Of a stretch of DNA of 49,487 nt, positions 7,445 through 14,935 are shown in pieces. The translations under genes were made by a program, and so were the position numbers. Source of the stretch: Pseudomonas citronellolis (lineage in GTDB: Bacteria > Pseudomonadota > Gammaproteobacteria > Pseudomonadales > Pseudomonadaceae); the NCBI RefSeq assembly GCF_029335315.1, contig NZ_JARJLT010000149.1, positions 1-49,487 on the forward strand. Reading direction: 5' to 3'. The notes beneath the pieces were generated by a model that did no database searches, was not told the DNA's origin, and saw nothing but the letters and a program-made list of their open reading frames with translations. Each line of letters begins with the position of its first letter. The stretch's first letter is position 1.

Positions 7445-8830
7445 CTAGGGAGCATCCCCGTGCTGCGCCCGACGCTGCCCCCTAGCGGCTCGCCCAAGGG
7501 CCTCAGAATCGCCAATGCTCAGCACAGGCAACGCCAGTTGGGCGGCTACCTGCGGCGACGTAAACGGGGCTTGTGAGAGGTCAGAAAGGGGCTTAGCGGG
7601 GTCAAACACTCGCGCCGAAAGCATGACCACCAGATTGGAAGCCTTAGTACGCTCGGAATCGAACCGGAACAGGCGCCCCACGACCGGAACATCCGACAGA
7701 AGCGGCACCCTCGAGGTCGACTTATCGGTCTGCTCAGAACGCAGACCACCAAGCAAGATCCCGGACCCGTTAGCCAGCTGCACCTTTGTCGAAATACGCC
7801 GGGTATTGGTGATGATGTCAGCTGCCGTTTTATCGTTTGAGACGCTAGAGGCATCCTGTTCAATCGTGAGTTCGATAGAGCCAGAAGGGGTGATAAACGG
7901 CTTCACCTTCAACGTAACGCCTACATCCTGCCGAGTGATGGTCTGATAGGGGTTATCAGCGGGCGTCGCGCCAGAGGTAGTGCTACCAGTGATGAAGGGA
8001 ACATTCTGGCCAACGACAATGCTGGCCTCCTCGCGATTCAGCGTAAGCAGCTGCGGAGTGGACAGAATCCGACTACGCCCGGTCGACTTGACCGCTTGGA
8101 AGAAGGCCCCCAGCGTCGGCCCGTCAAACGTCATGCTGAAACCAAGATCGGAGTAATCAACCTTCCCGAATGCAGTACCGCTGATGCTCAGACGGTTATT
8201 CGCGGCCGTGACGTTCAACCCGAGCGACTGAAAATCATCGTCCGAAAGCTCGGCCACCACAGCCGTAATCATCACCTGCCGCCTCGGCCGATCAATCTCC
8301 TTAACGACCTGCCGAACGACGTCGAGCTGATCCGCAGTGGCCGTCACAATCAGCGCATTCGACGTAGGCGACGGCGAAACCATCGCCTGCGCCTGGCCTG
8401 GCATCGAGCCTTTGCTAGAGGCTTGATCGGCCGCCATACGAGAGTTCAAAACATCACGCACGGACTCAAAGGCAAAATCAGACTGAAGGTTTTGAAGCTG
8501 AATAACTTCCGTTTTAAACGAAAGCGGAACCGGCATTTCTTTCGAACTAACTTGTATGGTTTTCGCGTCACTCGAAAAATAAAAGCCAGCCGTGCGAACC
8601 GCCTGACCAACTAAATCTTCAAGCTGTTGGGGGGTATCGTACTTTGCATAAATAGACAAAGGCGCCGACTTTAAATCGGCGCCCACAATAAGAGATTTGC
8701 CAAGATGGGCAGAGGCCCAATCCACCAAATCCATAACCGTGCCCTCTGATATGTCAATGGCTTCTGTAGCACTAACAATCGGAGCAAAAACCATCCCGAG
8801 AGCGAGCAGCCCCCTAGCTATGTAGACCAT
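7445..8830 (-). CDS. Phage-encoded secretin (gpIV-like outer-membrane exit channel)
   Basis: A 461-residue outer-membrane secretin that should form the gated pore through which the filament leaves the cell. It has a signal peptide (residues 1-21, ...PIVSA), N-terminal N0/N1-like domains (about 25-180, including the SNALIVTATADQL strand of the N1 fold), then the secretin barrel with RILSTPQLLTLNREEA, VGQNVPF, VGVTLKVKPF and the family signature LLSDVPVVGRLFRF. The 3' end continues about 60 residues past the signature into a polar tail. Pf1/Pf4 phages are usually described without their own secretin, so this phage is less dependent on host channels. The zot gene ends 9 bases upstream. Confidence 0.92.
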   Translation of the reverse strand: MVYIARGLLALGMVFAPIVSATEAIDISEGTVMDLVDWASAHLGKSLIVGADLKSAPLSIYAKYDTPQQLEDLVGQAVRTAGFYFSSDAKTIQVSSKEMPVPLSFKTEVIQLQNLQSDFAFESVRDVLNSRMAADQASSKGSMPGQAQAMVSPSPTSNALIVTATADQLDVVRQVVKEIDRPRRQVMITAVVAELSDDDFQSLGLNVTAANNRLSISGTAFGKVDYSDLGFSMTFDGPTLGAFFQAVKSTGRSRILSTPQLLTLNREEASIVVGQNVPFITGSTTSGATPADNPYQTITRQDVGVTLKVKPFITPSGSIELTIEQDASSVSNDKTAADIITNTRRISTKVQLANGSGILLGGLRSEQTDKSTSRVPLLSDVPVVGRLFRFDSERTKASNLVVMLSARVFDPAKPLSDLSQAPFTSPQVAAQLALPVLSIGDSEALGRAARGQRRAQHGDAP

Positions 8831-8839
8831 GATTAAGCC

Positions 8840-9928
8840 CTAGCGATAGATAGAAAGATAATCACTGTCACGAACAAGCAGGGCCTCAGAGGCGCCACGA
8901 TCCTTAACAGTAATGTTCTTTACGGCAAAGTCTTTAGAGTTGATACGCTTGCCATCCTTGGATTCGAATATGTAACGAACGCCGTCAGGAAAGCGCTGGA
9001 AGGAAGTAATCTTGTAATCCGCAAATTCTTCTTTAAGTTTCTTGCTCTCAACAGGCGCAGCAGCTGGCTTTGATTGATCTACGCCAGCAACCTTAGGAGA
9101 TGCGTGATAAGTCGCCGCAAAAGTAACACTCGCCGCCAAGAGTGCCCCGATAAAGAATCCTGTAATCACTCGGGTGCGACGGAAAAAAATCTTAGTGGTG
9201 CGCATATAGAACCCCAGATTACGGACGGCAATCGGAAGCTTTCTGCGCCAATAGCCGGGAGGCAGCATCGAGTAACTACCCTTGTCGTACTCTTTGTCAT
9301 ATTCCTGAGTAGTGTCGTAAAAGTCGTAATACTCCGAGCCGCGATAAAACCACTCGTCGACCTTCATCGAATTAAACTTAGCGCCATACTTAACTATTGC
9401 GTAATGCATCTTAGGCAGGCAACCGTTCCAGAGCCCGAAGCTCAGGAAACGCCCCATTGCGCTTAGGAACGGAATCTTGACCCGATCAAGACGATTAATA
9501 TAAACAACGTGCTCAGCAATCGATTCGCGTATTTGCTTGTCAATTACATTGATGTTTTGAACGATAAGCCACAAATCCCACCGGCGTTTGCGGAGGAAGA
9601 GAAAGAACTTAAGCAAGTCAGTACGACCACCCGAGTTCCAATCCCGAGAGTTAAGCCAAACACCCGCCTCATCGAGGAAGATTCCGCCGAATTTCTCCTC
9701 ATCGTAAACATCACAACCAATACCAAGACCAACAAGATCATCAGCCGTAGGAAGGTCAGGCAGACGAACAACACGGGAGTGACGATTGTTAGGCTGGCAC
9801 AACTTGTTCATACGAACATCAACATTCACCGCCACACGACGGCCCTTCTTGAGGTACTCAAGTATCTTCATGACAGCAAGAAGAGTCTTCCCTGCGCCAA
9901 GTTTGCCGGTGACGATATAGACAGCCAT
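8840..9928 (-). CDS. zot: Zot-family assembly ATPase (gpI)
   Basis: This 362-residue inner-membrane ATPase drives filament extrusion and is named after the Vibrio zonula occludens toxin. The N-terminal ATPase carries Walker A GKLGAGKT (residues 7-14) and Walker B GGIFLDEAG. A single transmembrane helix (about 255-275, TGFFIGALLAASVTF) separates it from a periplasmic tail that should meet the secretin encoded next. The gene lies 8 bases before the gpVI-like gene and 9 before the secretin, in an operon. Nothing here supports a toxin role. The assembly function follows from the operon and family. Confidence 0.93.
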   Translation of the reverse strand: MAVYIVTGKLGAGKTLLAVMKILEYLKKGRRVAVNVDVRMNKLCQPNNRHSRVVRLPDLPTADDLVGLGIGCDVYDEEKFGGIFLDEAGVWLNSRDWNSGGRTDLLKFFLFLRKRRWDLWLIVQNINVIDKQIRESIAEHVVYINRLDRVKIPFLSAMGRFLSFGLWNGCLPKMHYAIVKYGAKFNSMKVDEWFYRGSEYYDFYDTTQEYDKEYDKGSYSMLPPGYWRRKLPIAVRNLGFYMRTTKIFFRRTRVITGFFIGALLAASVTFAATYHASPKVAGVDQSKPAAAPVESKKLKEEFADYKITSFQRFPDGVRYIFESKDGKRINSKDFAVKNITVKDRGASEALLVRDSDYLSIYR

Positions 9929-9936
9929 AGCAATAC

Positions 9937-10308
9937 CTATGCGTTTTCGAATTTTTCAGTAATTCGAACAACCCACATAAAGATTAGAGACTTCAGGCGG
10001 GCCAGCATGATAGTAGAAATTGCAATCGAGAGATTGCTAGGAAGGAACATGCGCCCTATAACAATTAAGTCATTGGGCGCCTGCGCAGAAATTCCAGACC
10101 CAATAGCTTCCAGCGCTAGGGTAAATACAGTGATCGCCGCACCGATAGATGCAATCACCATAATGATAACGCCGAGCTTGCTAAAGAACTTCGCAATATA
10201 CTCAAGGAACGGGGCGATCAACGGAGAAATAAAGCCAATTACCCACTTGGTCAACTGCGCGAAGAAACGCGGGAACAGCTTTTTGAGGAAGCCAATTATC
10301 CAGTTCAT
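9937..10308 (-). CDS. Minor coat/assembly protein, gpVI-like (DUF2523-type)
   Basis: A 123-residue hydrophobic protein with an amphipathic N-terminus (MNWIIGFLKKLFPRF) and about three membrane helices (residues 22-40, 45-68 and 95-115). Its position between the attachment protein and Zot is that of gpVI, which caps the end of the virion with gpIII. The start is 2 bases past the stop of the attachment gene, indicating coupling. Sequence identity with gpVI is not expected; the call is by size, topology and synteny. Confidence 0.8.
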   Translation of the reverse strand: MNWIIGFLKKLFPRFFAQLTKWVIGFISPLIAPFLEYIAKFFSKLGVIIMVIASIGAAITVFTLALEAIGSGISAQAPNDLIVIGRMFLPSNLSIAISTIMLARLKSLIFMWVVRITEKFENA

Positions 10309-10310
10309 AG

Positions 10311-11864
10311 TTAGCCCTTCTTAGCCGCCTTCGCATCTTCAAGACGAAGACCAGAGTAGAAAATCTTCCAAACCGCAATAATCGTCCAGCACCAAACAAG
10401 CCACTCAAGTAACGCCTTCATGCGGCTAAGTATGCAAGTGTCCAACGACATATTGACCGTATACTTGCCAAGCGCAAAGTTGATCGCGTAGATACCGCAG
10501 CCCGACGCAGACGGGAAAACTCGGTTCAAGGCATTACCAAGGTCAATGCCACCACCAAACCAAGAATCAACCGTGGCCGGCACGCCATCTAATTTATCTT
10601 GCACCTCGCCTTCATGCTCTTGCTGAACACGATCACCCTCCGATTTGAGCTTGGCGGCAATGGCATCACCCGCATTGCCCCCTTTAACTTCCGCCTCGGA
10701 ATCGGAGCCGTCGCCGGAACTGTCATAATCAGTCCCAAACAGCTTGTCGATAATCGTTTCCAACAAGCTATTGGTTTTATCGATTTTGGGCCCCAGCTTT
10801 TCGCCAAGGTCATTAATCGCTTGGTTCGTGGCACCAGAGCTGCCGGACTGCGGAGAGCTCCCAGGAGTGCCCCCAGGCGCCATTGGGTCATTATTTTCAT
10901 TCCCGTCAGCGTTACCGCCATTGGCGGGGTGATCGGGCGAAGATGGGCTAATAACCTTAGTCGGATCACTCGGATCAAAACAAGTTTGCTGGCCGTTGAA
11001 GTAACTACAGTTGTTCTGAGGCTTGTCAGTATTTAAGCATTGAAATGTACCATTGAACTCGCCGCAGCCCTCATCTTGCTTATAGCAACCATATTGGCCG
11101 TTAATTTCACCGCACCCATTGGCTTCATCTTTAATGCAAACAGTCTTACTTCCAGCTGTAACACACCCCGAATCAGGATTAGTATCACCTTCCGAAGGTA
11201 CATCGGCGCAAGTTTTATCGCCGCAATCAGTAGCATTATCACTAGCCTCCTCTCCGGAGCCAGTGTAATAAGCCGTGCAGATATGAGTACCATCAGCCTC
11301 TTTGTCAAGATTGCAGTTCGTTTTCGCACCGTTAGGGATATATGCACAACCATCGGAGTTCATTTCCCGAGGACATGAATAAAGCTTAGAGCTGGCGACA
11401 TAAGTGCACGACATAGCAACAGCTTTCTTTTTTCCAGCCGTCGCGCCGCAATTCAATGGCATATCGCAAGCGCCAGTAGTGGCGTTATAAGTGGCGCCAG
11501 TCGGGCAAGCGGTACCCCTGCGCGTAATGCTAAAGAGCCCGGTAGCATCCTGAGTCGCCGTACCCGTATTGTTTACAGCGCCAGTAGCACGAACATACGT
11601 CGTAAATGTAAATGTGCAGTACGCAACACCGGTCCCGGAGCTGAAGTTCCCCCATGACGCATATTTATAGACGGCATATGTCGAGTTATTTTGTGCATTG
11701 CTTTGCGTGGTCGCGTATGTCGCTAGAGCAGTACAAGCCGCCACCGCACTCGTATATTGAGTGGCCGTATCGCCACGACGATTCCAGTAATAATCAGCCG
11801 CAAAACTAAATTGCCCCCACGCAAGAAGCGTGAGGGCAATAAGTAGGCGGATAGCCGCGCGCAT
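10311..11864 (-). CDS. TspB-like phage attachment protein (gpIII position)
   Basis: The 517-residue minor virion protein starts with a signal peptide (residues 1-22, ...GQFSFA) and ends in a membrane anchor (about 480-502) followed by a basic tail, as gpIII proteins do. Between them lie a Tyr/Thr-rich N-terminal domain (23-118), a Cys-rich region (120-297), a Gly/Ser/Pro/Asn-rich flexible linker (298-345) and a C-terminal domain. The Cys-rich part contains three tandem units of the form CGExNGxxxC. This layout matches Pseudomonas and Neisseria filamentous-phage proteins of the TspB group. It should bind the host pilus or co-receptor, and the receptor cannot be told from sequence. Confidence 0.82.
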   Translation of the reverse strand: MRAAIRLLIALTLLAWGQFSFAADYYWNRRGDTATQYTSAVAACTALATYATTQSNAQNNSTYAVYKYASWGNFSSGTGVAYCTFTFTTYVRATGAVNNTGTATQDATGLFSITRRGTACPTGATYNATTGACDMPLNCGATAGKKKAVAMSCTYVASSKLYSCPREMNSDGCAYIPNGAKTNCNLDKEADGTHICTAYYTGSGEEASDNATDCGDKTCADVPSEGDTNPDSGCVTAGSKTVCIKDEANGCGEINGQYGCYKQDEGCGEFNGTFQCLNTDKPQNNCSYFNGQQTCFDPSDPTKVISPSSPDHPANGGNADGNENNDPMAPGGTPGSSPQSGSSGATNQAINDLGEKLGPKIDKTNSLLETIIDKLFGTDYDSSGDGSDSEAEVKGGNAGDAIAAKLKSEGDRVQQEHEGEVQDKLDGVPATVDSWFGGGIDLGNALNRVFPSASGCGIYAINFALGKYTVNMSLDTCILSRMKALLEWLVWCWTIIAVWKIFYSGLRLEDAKAAKKG

Positions 11865-11879
11865 CTACCCGCCCACCCG

Positions 11880-12200
11880 TCAGGCGCCAGCGGCCGAGAA
11901 CACGCGGCCGGCCAGCTTGAAGAGGGCGACGCCGCCACGGATCACGCCGAAGAGGATGCCACCGGCGGCCATCAGAGCGCCGAAGGCGGTCGCCAGATCG
12001 GTGAACACGTCCATGATCTCGGGCGGGATGGTGATCGCCGCGTTCGCCATTCCGGCCGTCATGCCGGCGGACAGAACGCCGAGCATGGCGAGGGTTTTGA
12101 CGCTGGAAGCGGCCATGATTTGGCCCCCGGCTTTACCGGCCGGAGTCACGTCGCTGGAAACACCAACCGGCAGGGCCGGCAGCTTGCTTTGCAGTTTCAT
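11880..12200 (-). CDS. Major coat protein precursor (gpVIII)
   Basis: A 106-residue precursor. The predicted mature protein of 52 residues starts at AITIPPEIMDVF and follows coat-protein logic: short acidic amphipathic N-terminus, hydrophobic helix (ALMAAGGILFGVI), basic C-terminus (KLAGRVFSAAGA). The leader is unusually long (54 residues). A standard signal (AASSVKTLAMLGV...GMANA) is preceded by about 28 extra residues. ATG 12200 has AGAGGA at good spacing; an internal ATG at 12116 would give a normal-length signal but has a poorer ribosome site. The gene is GC-rich, unlike the attachment gene after it. Confidence 0.88.
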   Translation of the reverse strand: MKLQSKLPALPVGVSSDVTPAGKAGGQIMAASSVKTLAMLGVLSAGMTAGMANAAITIPPEIMDVFTDLATAFGALMAAGGILFGVIRGGVALFKLAGRVFSAAGA

Positions 12201-12213
12201 GAGGTTTTTCCTC

Positions 12214-12336
12214 TTACGTTGCGGCATCAATCAATTCCTTCCACCCGAGGCGGAAGTGACCGTAGGCGATGCCGATGCCCACAGAACCGACAGCGAGCCC
12301 AGTGATAAACAGATACGTGTCCCAGGAGAGCGACAT
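12214..12336 (-). CDS. Minor coat protein (gpIX/gpVII-like, 40 aa)
   Basis: A 40-residue single-helix membrane protein starting MSLSWDTYLFITGLAVGSVG, with a hydrophobic core and a short polar tail. ATG 12336 has AGAGGT nine bases upstream. It lies between a second tiny membrane protein and the major coat gene, the standard site of the tip proteins VII and IX that start virion assembly. The longer open frame upstream of this ATG has no coding character. Confidence 0.8.
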   Translation of the reverse strand: MSLSWDTYLFITGLAVGSVGIGIAYGHFRLGWKELIDAAT

Positions 12337-12341
12337 AGCCG

Positions 12342-12452
12342 TTACCTCTGATGCCCATGAATGAGGCCCAAAGCCGCGCACTGGACGAGGCCAAGGACGA
12401 GGTGAAGGGCGAACAAATCGCCCAAGGTGACGTTTGCCAGCCATTCGGACAT
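12342..12452 (-). CDS. Minor coat protein (gpVII/gpIX-like, 36 aa)
   Basis: A 36-residue protein, [20 protein letters not shown] followed by a hydrophobic helix and a GHQR tail. ATG 12452 has a purine-rich AGGGGG upstream. Its stop is 5 bases before the next small coat gene. Size, helix and synteny make it the second tip protein. Its frame is open all the way back to the end of the ssDNA-binding protein gene (12983); see the findings. Confidence 0.78.
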   Translation of the reverse strand: MSEWLANVTLGDLFALHLVLGLVQCAALGLIHGHQR

Positions 12453-12982
12453 GGAGTCCCCCTTGCCTACGCAGGCGGCTGAAAGATCGGCGGAAGTTGC
12501 CCGGCTGCGCCGGTAGCCCTTTATCCAAGAGCAAGGTCGTAAGGGCTCTGCCCTTACAATCCCGCCCTTCGCCAGGGAGTCAGAGGGGCGGGGGGATAGA
12601 GCTTCCCCCGCCCCTATGACTCGGAGGCTGTTTTGTCGGGGAGCCATCAAGGGTTCGCTTCGCCCGTGCCTCCGTTCGCCGGAACGGTGAAGCTGTTCCG
12701 ACGAGCCGGGGGCGCGGCCCTTGACGGGGGCGAGACTGGCGCCGATGGGATGCACGTAAACGGCAAGAACGGCGCCGACGGAGGCCGCGCAGACACCGGA
12801 CACATCGTCAGACGGCGCGGGGGCAGATCGCGGCGGCTCGCAGGAAACGGGCCACGCGATAGAGCAGCGGGCCACACCTGCTAGGCCGCCGCGGCCCCCG
12901 TTCCCATCCACGTACACCGGCTGAGAGGCGCGGCCGAAGAGCGGCGCCACGTCAGACGATGATGCCCAGGCGGCTTCCATCA
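12453..12982. other. Structured intergenic region of the prophage (candidate origin/packaging region)
   Basis: These 530 bases between the ssDNA-binding protein and the minor coat genes hold a series of strong hairpins: 8-bp stem GTAAGGGC/GCCCTTAC with loop TCT (12539-12557); an 18-bp stem with one mismatch and a 10-base loop (12577-12622); and CCGTTC/GAACGG (12672-12687), which competes with CGGAAC/GTTCCG (12680-12700). Clustered hairpins of this kind form the origin and packaging signal in Ff phages. A terminator between early and coat genes is an alternative reading. One frame stays open across it. Confidence 0.5.
12577..12622. repeat. Large imperfect inverted repeat (18-bp stem)
   Basis: GAGTCAGAGGGGCGGGGG pairs with CCCCCGCCCCTATGACTC, with one G-A mismatch and loop GATAGAGCTT. 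It is the strongest hairpin in the prophage and lies between genes V and VII. No T-run follows on either strand, which argues against a simple intrinsic terminator. Confidence 0.85.
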
Positions 12983-13315
12983 TCAGGCCCCGGGCTTGTC
13001 GCTGGCGGCGGCACGCGGAGCGGAAGCACCGGCCTTGACCGCTTCCACGTCGACGATACGAGGTTGCATCTTCCCGCCCGCAGCCTTCACGAGACGGATA
13101 TGCAGCTGAAGCTCCACCGGCTCAGTCACAGCCGGAAACTTGTCGAAAACGGACGGTTCGACGCCGATCTTCGAAATCGCGTAACCGCGAGTGTCCCCGA
13201 CACGTTCCGTTTCCGGCTGGCGACCCACGAACGCCGAGACAAACACCGAGCGTTCCACCGTGGTGCGCTCAACACCAAGCACCAACATGTTTTGTTTCAT
13301 CACTTGATCGAACAT
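12983..13315 (-). CDS. Single-stranded DNA-binding protein (gpV-like)
   Basis: A 110-residue protein in the gene V position. It should coat newly made viral single strands and deliver them to the export site. The body has the alternating beta pattern of helix-destabilising proteins ([21 protein letters not shown], then [16 protein letters not shown]) with basic and aromatic positions, and a disordered Ala/Pro-rich tail. ATG 13315 is preceded by a strong AGGAGGT at seven bases. A second ATG six codons in (MKQNM) is possible. The assignment is by size, fold pattern and order. Confidence 0.78.
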   Translation of the reverse strand: MFDQVMKQNMLVLGVERTTVERSVFVSAFVGRQPETERVGDTRGYAISKIGVEPSVFDKFPAVTEPVELQLHIRLVKAAGGKMQPRIVDVEAVKAGASAPRAAASDKPGA

Positions 13316-13357
13316 AGGAATTACCTCCTAGGGGTTTTTGAAGTGCCCAACCGGGCG

Positions 13358-13699
13358 TTAAACGTGAAAGCCTGCTTTTACTGCCCACTCCCGAAACTGC
13401 CCAAACTCTGCTTTTTCAAGCCGGGCCCGGTGAAGCATTCGCGCCAAGGGCATATAACGGTGACGACAACGCCGACACCTAATCGACCAAACAAGCGTCG
13501 CGGCATATGCCGGATCAAACGATTGCGGGCTTTTCCGGCAATGCCACAGATACAACAGAAGCGGTTCGCCTACTTCATGCTTGCTATCCTGATAGTTCCA
13601 GATAGCCCGGCAGCCAAAACTAACTACTGAAATCAGGGCAGCCAGCAGCAATCCAAGCACTAAGGACGAAACCACCCAGCTTGAGAAGATCAGTTCCAC
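13358..13699 (-). CDS. Small phage membrane protein with Cys-rich basic tail
   Basis: A 113-residue protein with one N-terminal transmembrane helix (residues 8-32) and a cytoplasmic basic tail containing HCRKS and IRCRRCRHRY, which could form a small zinc ribbon. I do not recognise the family. The start is GTG 13699, inside the preceding gene by 80 bases, with GAGG upstream. A later GTG near 13675 would shorten the overlap. It lies between the operon of small membrane proteins and the ssDNA-binding protein gene. Confidence 0.6.
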   Translation of the reverse strand: MELIFSSWVVSSLVLGLLLAALISVVSFGCRAIWNYQDSKHEVGEPLLLYLWHCRKSPQSFDPAYAATLVWSIRCRRCRHRYMPLARMLHRARLEKAEFGQFREWAVKAGFHV

Positions 13700-13811
13700 G
13701 ATTGGCCGCCTCTTGCTGCAAAAGAAGGAAATCCGAAGTTTTAACTTGAACCAGGAACTTCTTAGGCGGGTCGCCCGGAGTTTCCCGGCGCGGGGGAATA
13801 ATCGCGCTCAT
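13620..13811 (-). CDS. Small phage protein, possibly DNA-binding
   Basis: A 63-residue soluble protein (MSAIIPPRRETPGDPPKKFL, then a helix-rich part). The ATG at 13811 overlaps the preceding stop by ATGA, which settles the start and shows coupling. The pattern of one beta-like segment (KFLVQVKTS) and two helices recalls a ribbon-helix-helix fold, but the resemblance is weak and no function is claimed. Confidence 0.65.
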   Translation of the reverse strand: MSAIIPPRRETPGDPPKKFLVQVKTSDFLLLQQEAANRGTDLLKLGGFVLSAWIAAGCPDFSS

Positions 13812-14134
13812 AATGACCACCAGAAAAAGAAGTAAAGAGGAATCCCCAAGTAAGACGTAACAACGACAACAAAGAAGCAATACAGCTGAACAATCCTTTT
13901 AGGGTCTACGGAAGATATCTCCCGCATAGAACGCCCTCGAATCGAATCCCTCAGTTCTAGAGACACTCCAATCAGAGCGGCTACGACCACCGCAGTAGCA
14001 AGGTCCACGTACAATTCGCCAAACACCACCTTGAAGATAAATACGGTGGCGACGACAGAAAGGGCCATGTACACGAGCAGGGTTAGGACCCATTCTCTTA
14101 ACCCAGCAAACCGAGCAGTCACAATCTTCAGCAT
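13808..14134 (-). CDS. Phage membrane protein, three predicted helices
   Basis: A 108-residue protein with hydrophobic stretches at about 15-37, 44-60 and 85-106. The loop between helices two and three is charged (ELRDSIRGRSMREISSVDPKR). I do not recognise the family. It belongs to a run of small overlapping genes between the excisionase-like gene and the ssDNA-binding protein gene, a region that varies between inoviruses and often carries accessory genes. Confidence 0.6.
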   Translation of the reverse strand: MLKIVTARFAGLREWVLTLLVYMALSVVATVFIFKVVFGELYVDLATAVVVAALIGVSLELRDSIRGRSMREISSVDPKRIVQLYCFFVVVVTSYLGIPLYFFFWWSL

Positions 14135-14167
14135 GAGGAAGCCCTAAGTATTTGCGAGCGTGCATAA

Positions 14168-14395
14168 CTATTCGCCCAAGAAATCCCAAGCCTTACACTT
14201 AGAAATTCGCTCAATACTGCAAACAACCGCAGGAATAAAAACCAAAAAGAAATTAAAAATCCAAATCAAATAAAAGTTAAAAACAGGGAGTCCAACACCA
14301 TACAAATCAGAAGTAACTTTGCAAAAAATACCAACGCAGGCAAACAAGGCAAAAAACCAGAAGCCAAGCTCAATTACCAGCTTAAAAGCCCTCAT
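14168..14395 (-). CDS. Phage membrane protein, two predicted helices
   Basis: A 75-residue protein with two long hydrophobic helices (about 5-26 and 35-60) and a short polar tail with two Cys residues. The ATG at 14395 overlaps the previous stop by four bases. Unusually A/T-rich for this genome. No family is recognised. Confidence 0.6.
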   Translation of the reverse strand: MRAFKLVIELGFWFFALFACVGIFCKVTSDLYGVGLPVFNFYLIWIFNFFLVFIPAVVCSIERISKCKAWDFLGE

Positions 14396-14667
14396 GCCGG
14401 AACCCTCCGAGCAAGAGCGACATAGGAAGGCATAACCGGGCCAGCATTCTTAGGCGAAGGGAAACCAGAAGAAGAGCAGCGAAAAATAAGAGAGTCCACA
14501 AGACGATTCAGTGCAATGTGCTGTTCAGCAGAAATCTGCCCCGTAACCCAAAGACACTCGAGAAAGCCATCAAGCTTAAATGCCATAGAAAGACGATGAG
14601 AATCGGTGGAGGCGAGGTAAGAACCCTCAGCGATGCGCCAAAAGGTAAGAAGAGCAAAAGAGTCCAT
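14392..14667 (-). CDS. Small phage protein of unknown function
   Basis: A 91-residue, mostly helical soluble protein (MDSFALLTFWRIAEGS start). Its ATG overlaps the stop of the excisionase-like gene by one base (TAATG) and its stop overlaps the next start, so it is part of the early operon. The function is not recognisable. Confidence 0.6.
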   Translation of the reverse strand: MDSFALLTFWRIAEGSYLASTDSHRLSMAFKLDGFLECLWVTGQISAEQHIALNRLVDSLIFRCSSSGFPSPKNAGPVMPSYVALARRVPA

Positions 14668-14882
14668 TAAAAATCCTCCTCTTCCAGCAACTGCTTATTG
14701 AGCAACGCGACATTGACCATGAGGTATTTCCCAACCCGACGAGTCGGCAGATAGCCCTGGCGAATCCAGCCACGGACCGTATCGGTCTCCGAGGCCATAC
14801 CGATCCAAGCGCAAAAGACCTTCCACGGCAGAAGGGGCGGGGCGGCTGTGAGTTCCTTTACCTTGATCTGTTCCAGTTCCAT
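14667..14882 (-). CDS. Excisionase/Cox-like winged-helix DNA-binding protein
   Basis: A 71-residue protein with the MerR/excisionase-type helix-wing pattern: WKVFCAWIGM (helix), SETDTVRGWIRQGYLPTRRV (recognition helix and wing), then KYLMVNVALL. It is the first gene of the minus-strand phage operon and is divergent from the repressor gene. In Pf4 the equivalent XisF4 protein promotes excision and activates the replication operon. That role is inferred here from position and size. Operator-like repeats lie between the two starts. Confidence 0.72.
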   Translation of the reverse strand: MELEQIKVKELTAAPPLLPWKVFCAWIGMASETDTVRGWIRQGYLPTRRVGKYLMVNVALLNKQLLEEEDF

Positions 14883-14935
14883 GGCCTTTGCTGCACTATG
14901 TTGGTCTATACGGCACTACCTTGGATTAGATAGCG

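Noticed and set aside
8840..9928. Zot as a toxin gene
   Set aside because: Position and motifs show the phage assembly ATPase; the periplasmic tail gives no evidence of toxin function.
12633..12884. Plus-strand frame in the phage hairpin region
   Set aside because: No ribosome site, no phage gene runs in this direction here, and the sequence is glycine/arginine-rich noise.
13899..14189. 96-codon frame overlapping the three-helix phage protein
   Set aside because: It overlaps almost fully a frame that is linked to its neighbours by ATGA overlap; the alternative frame has a poor, Cys/Arg-rich sequence.
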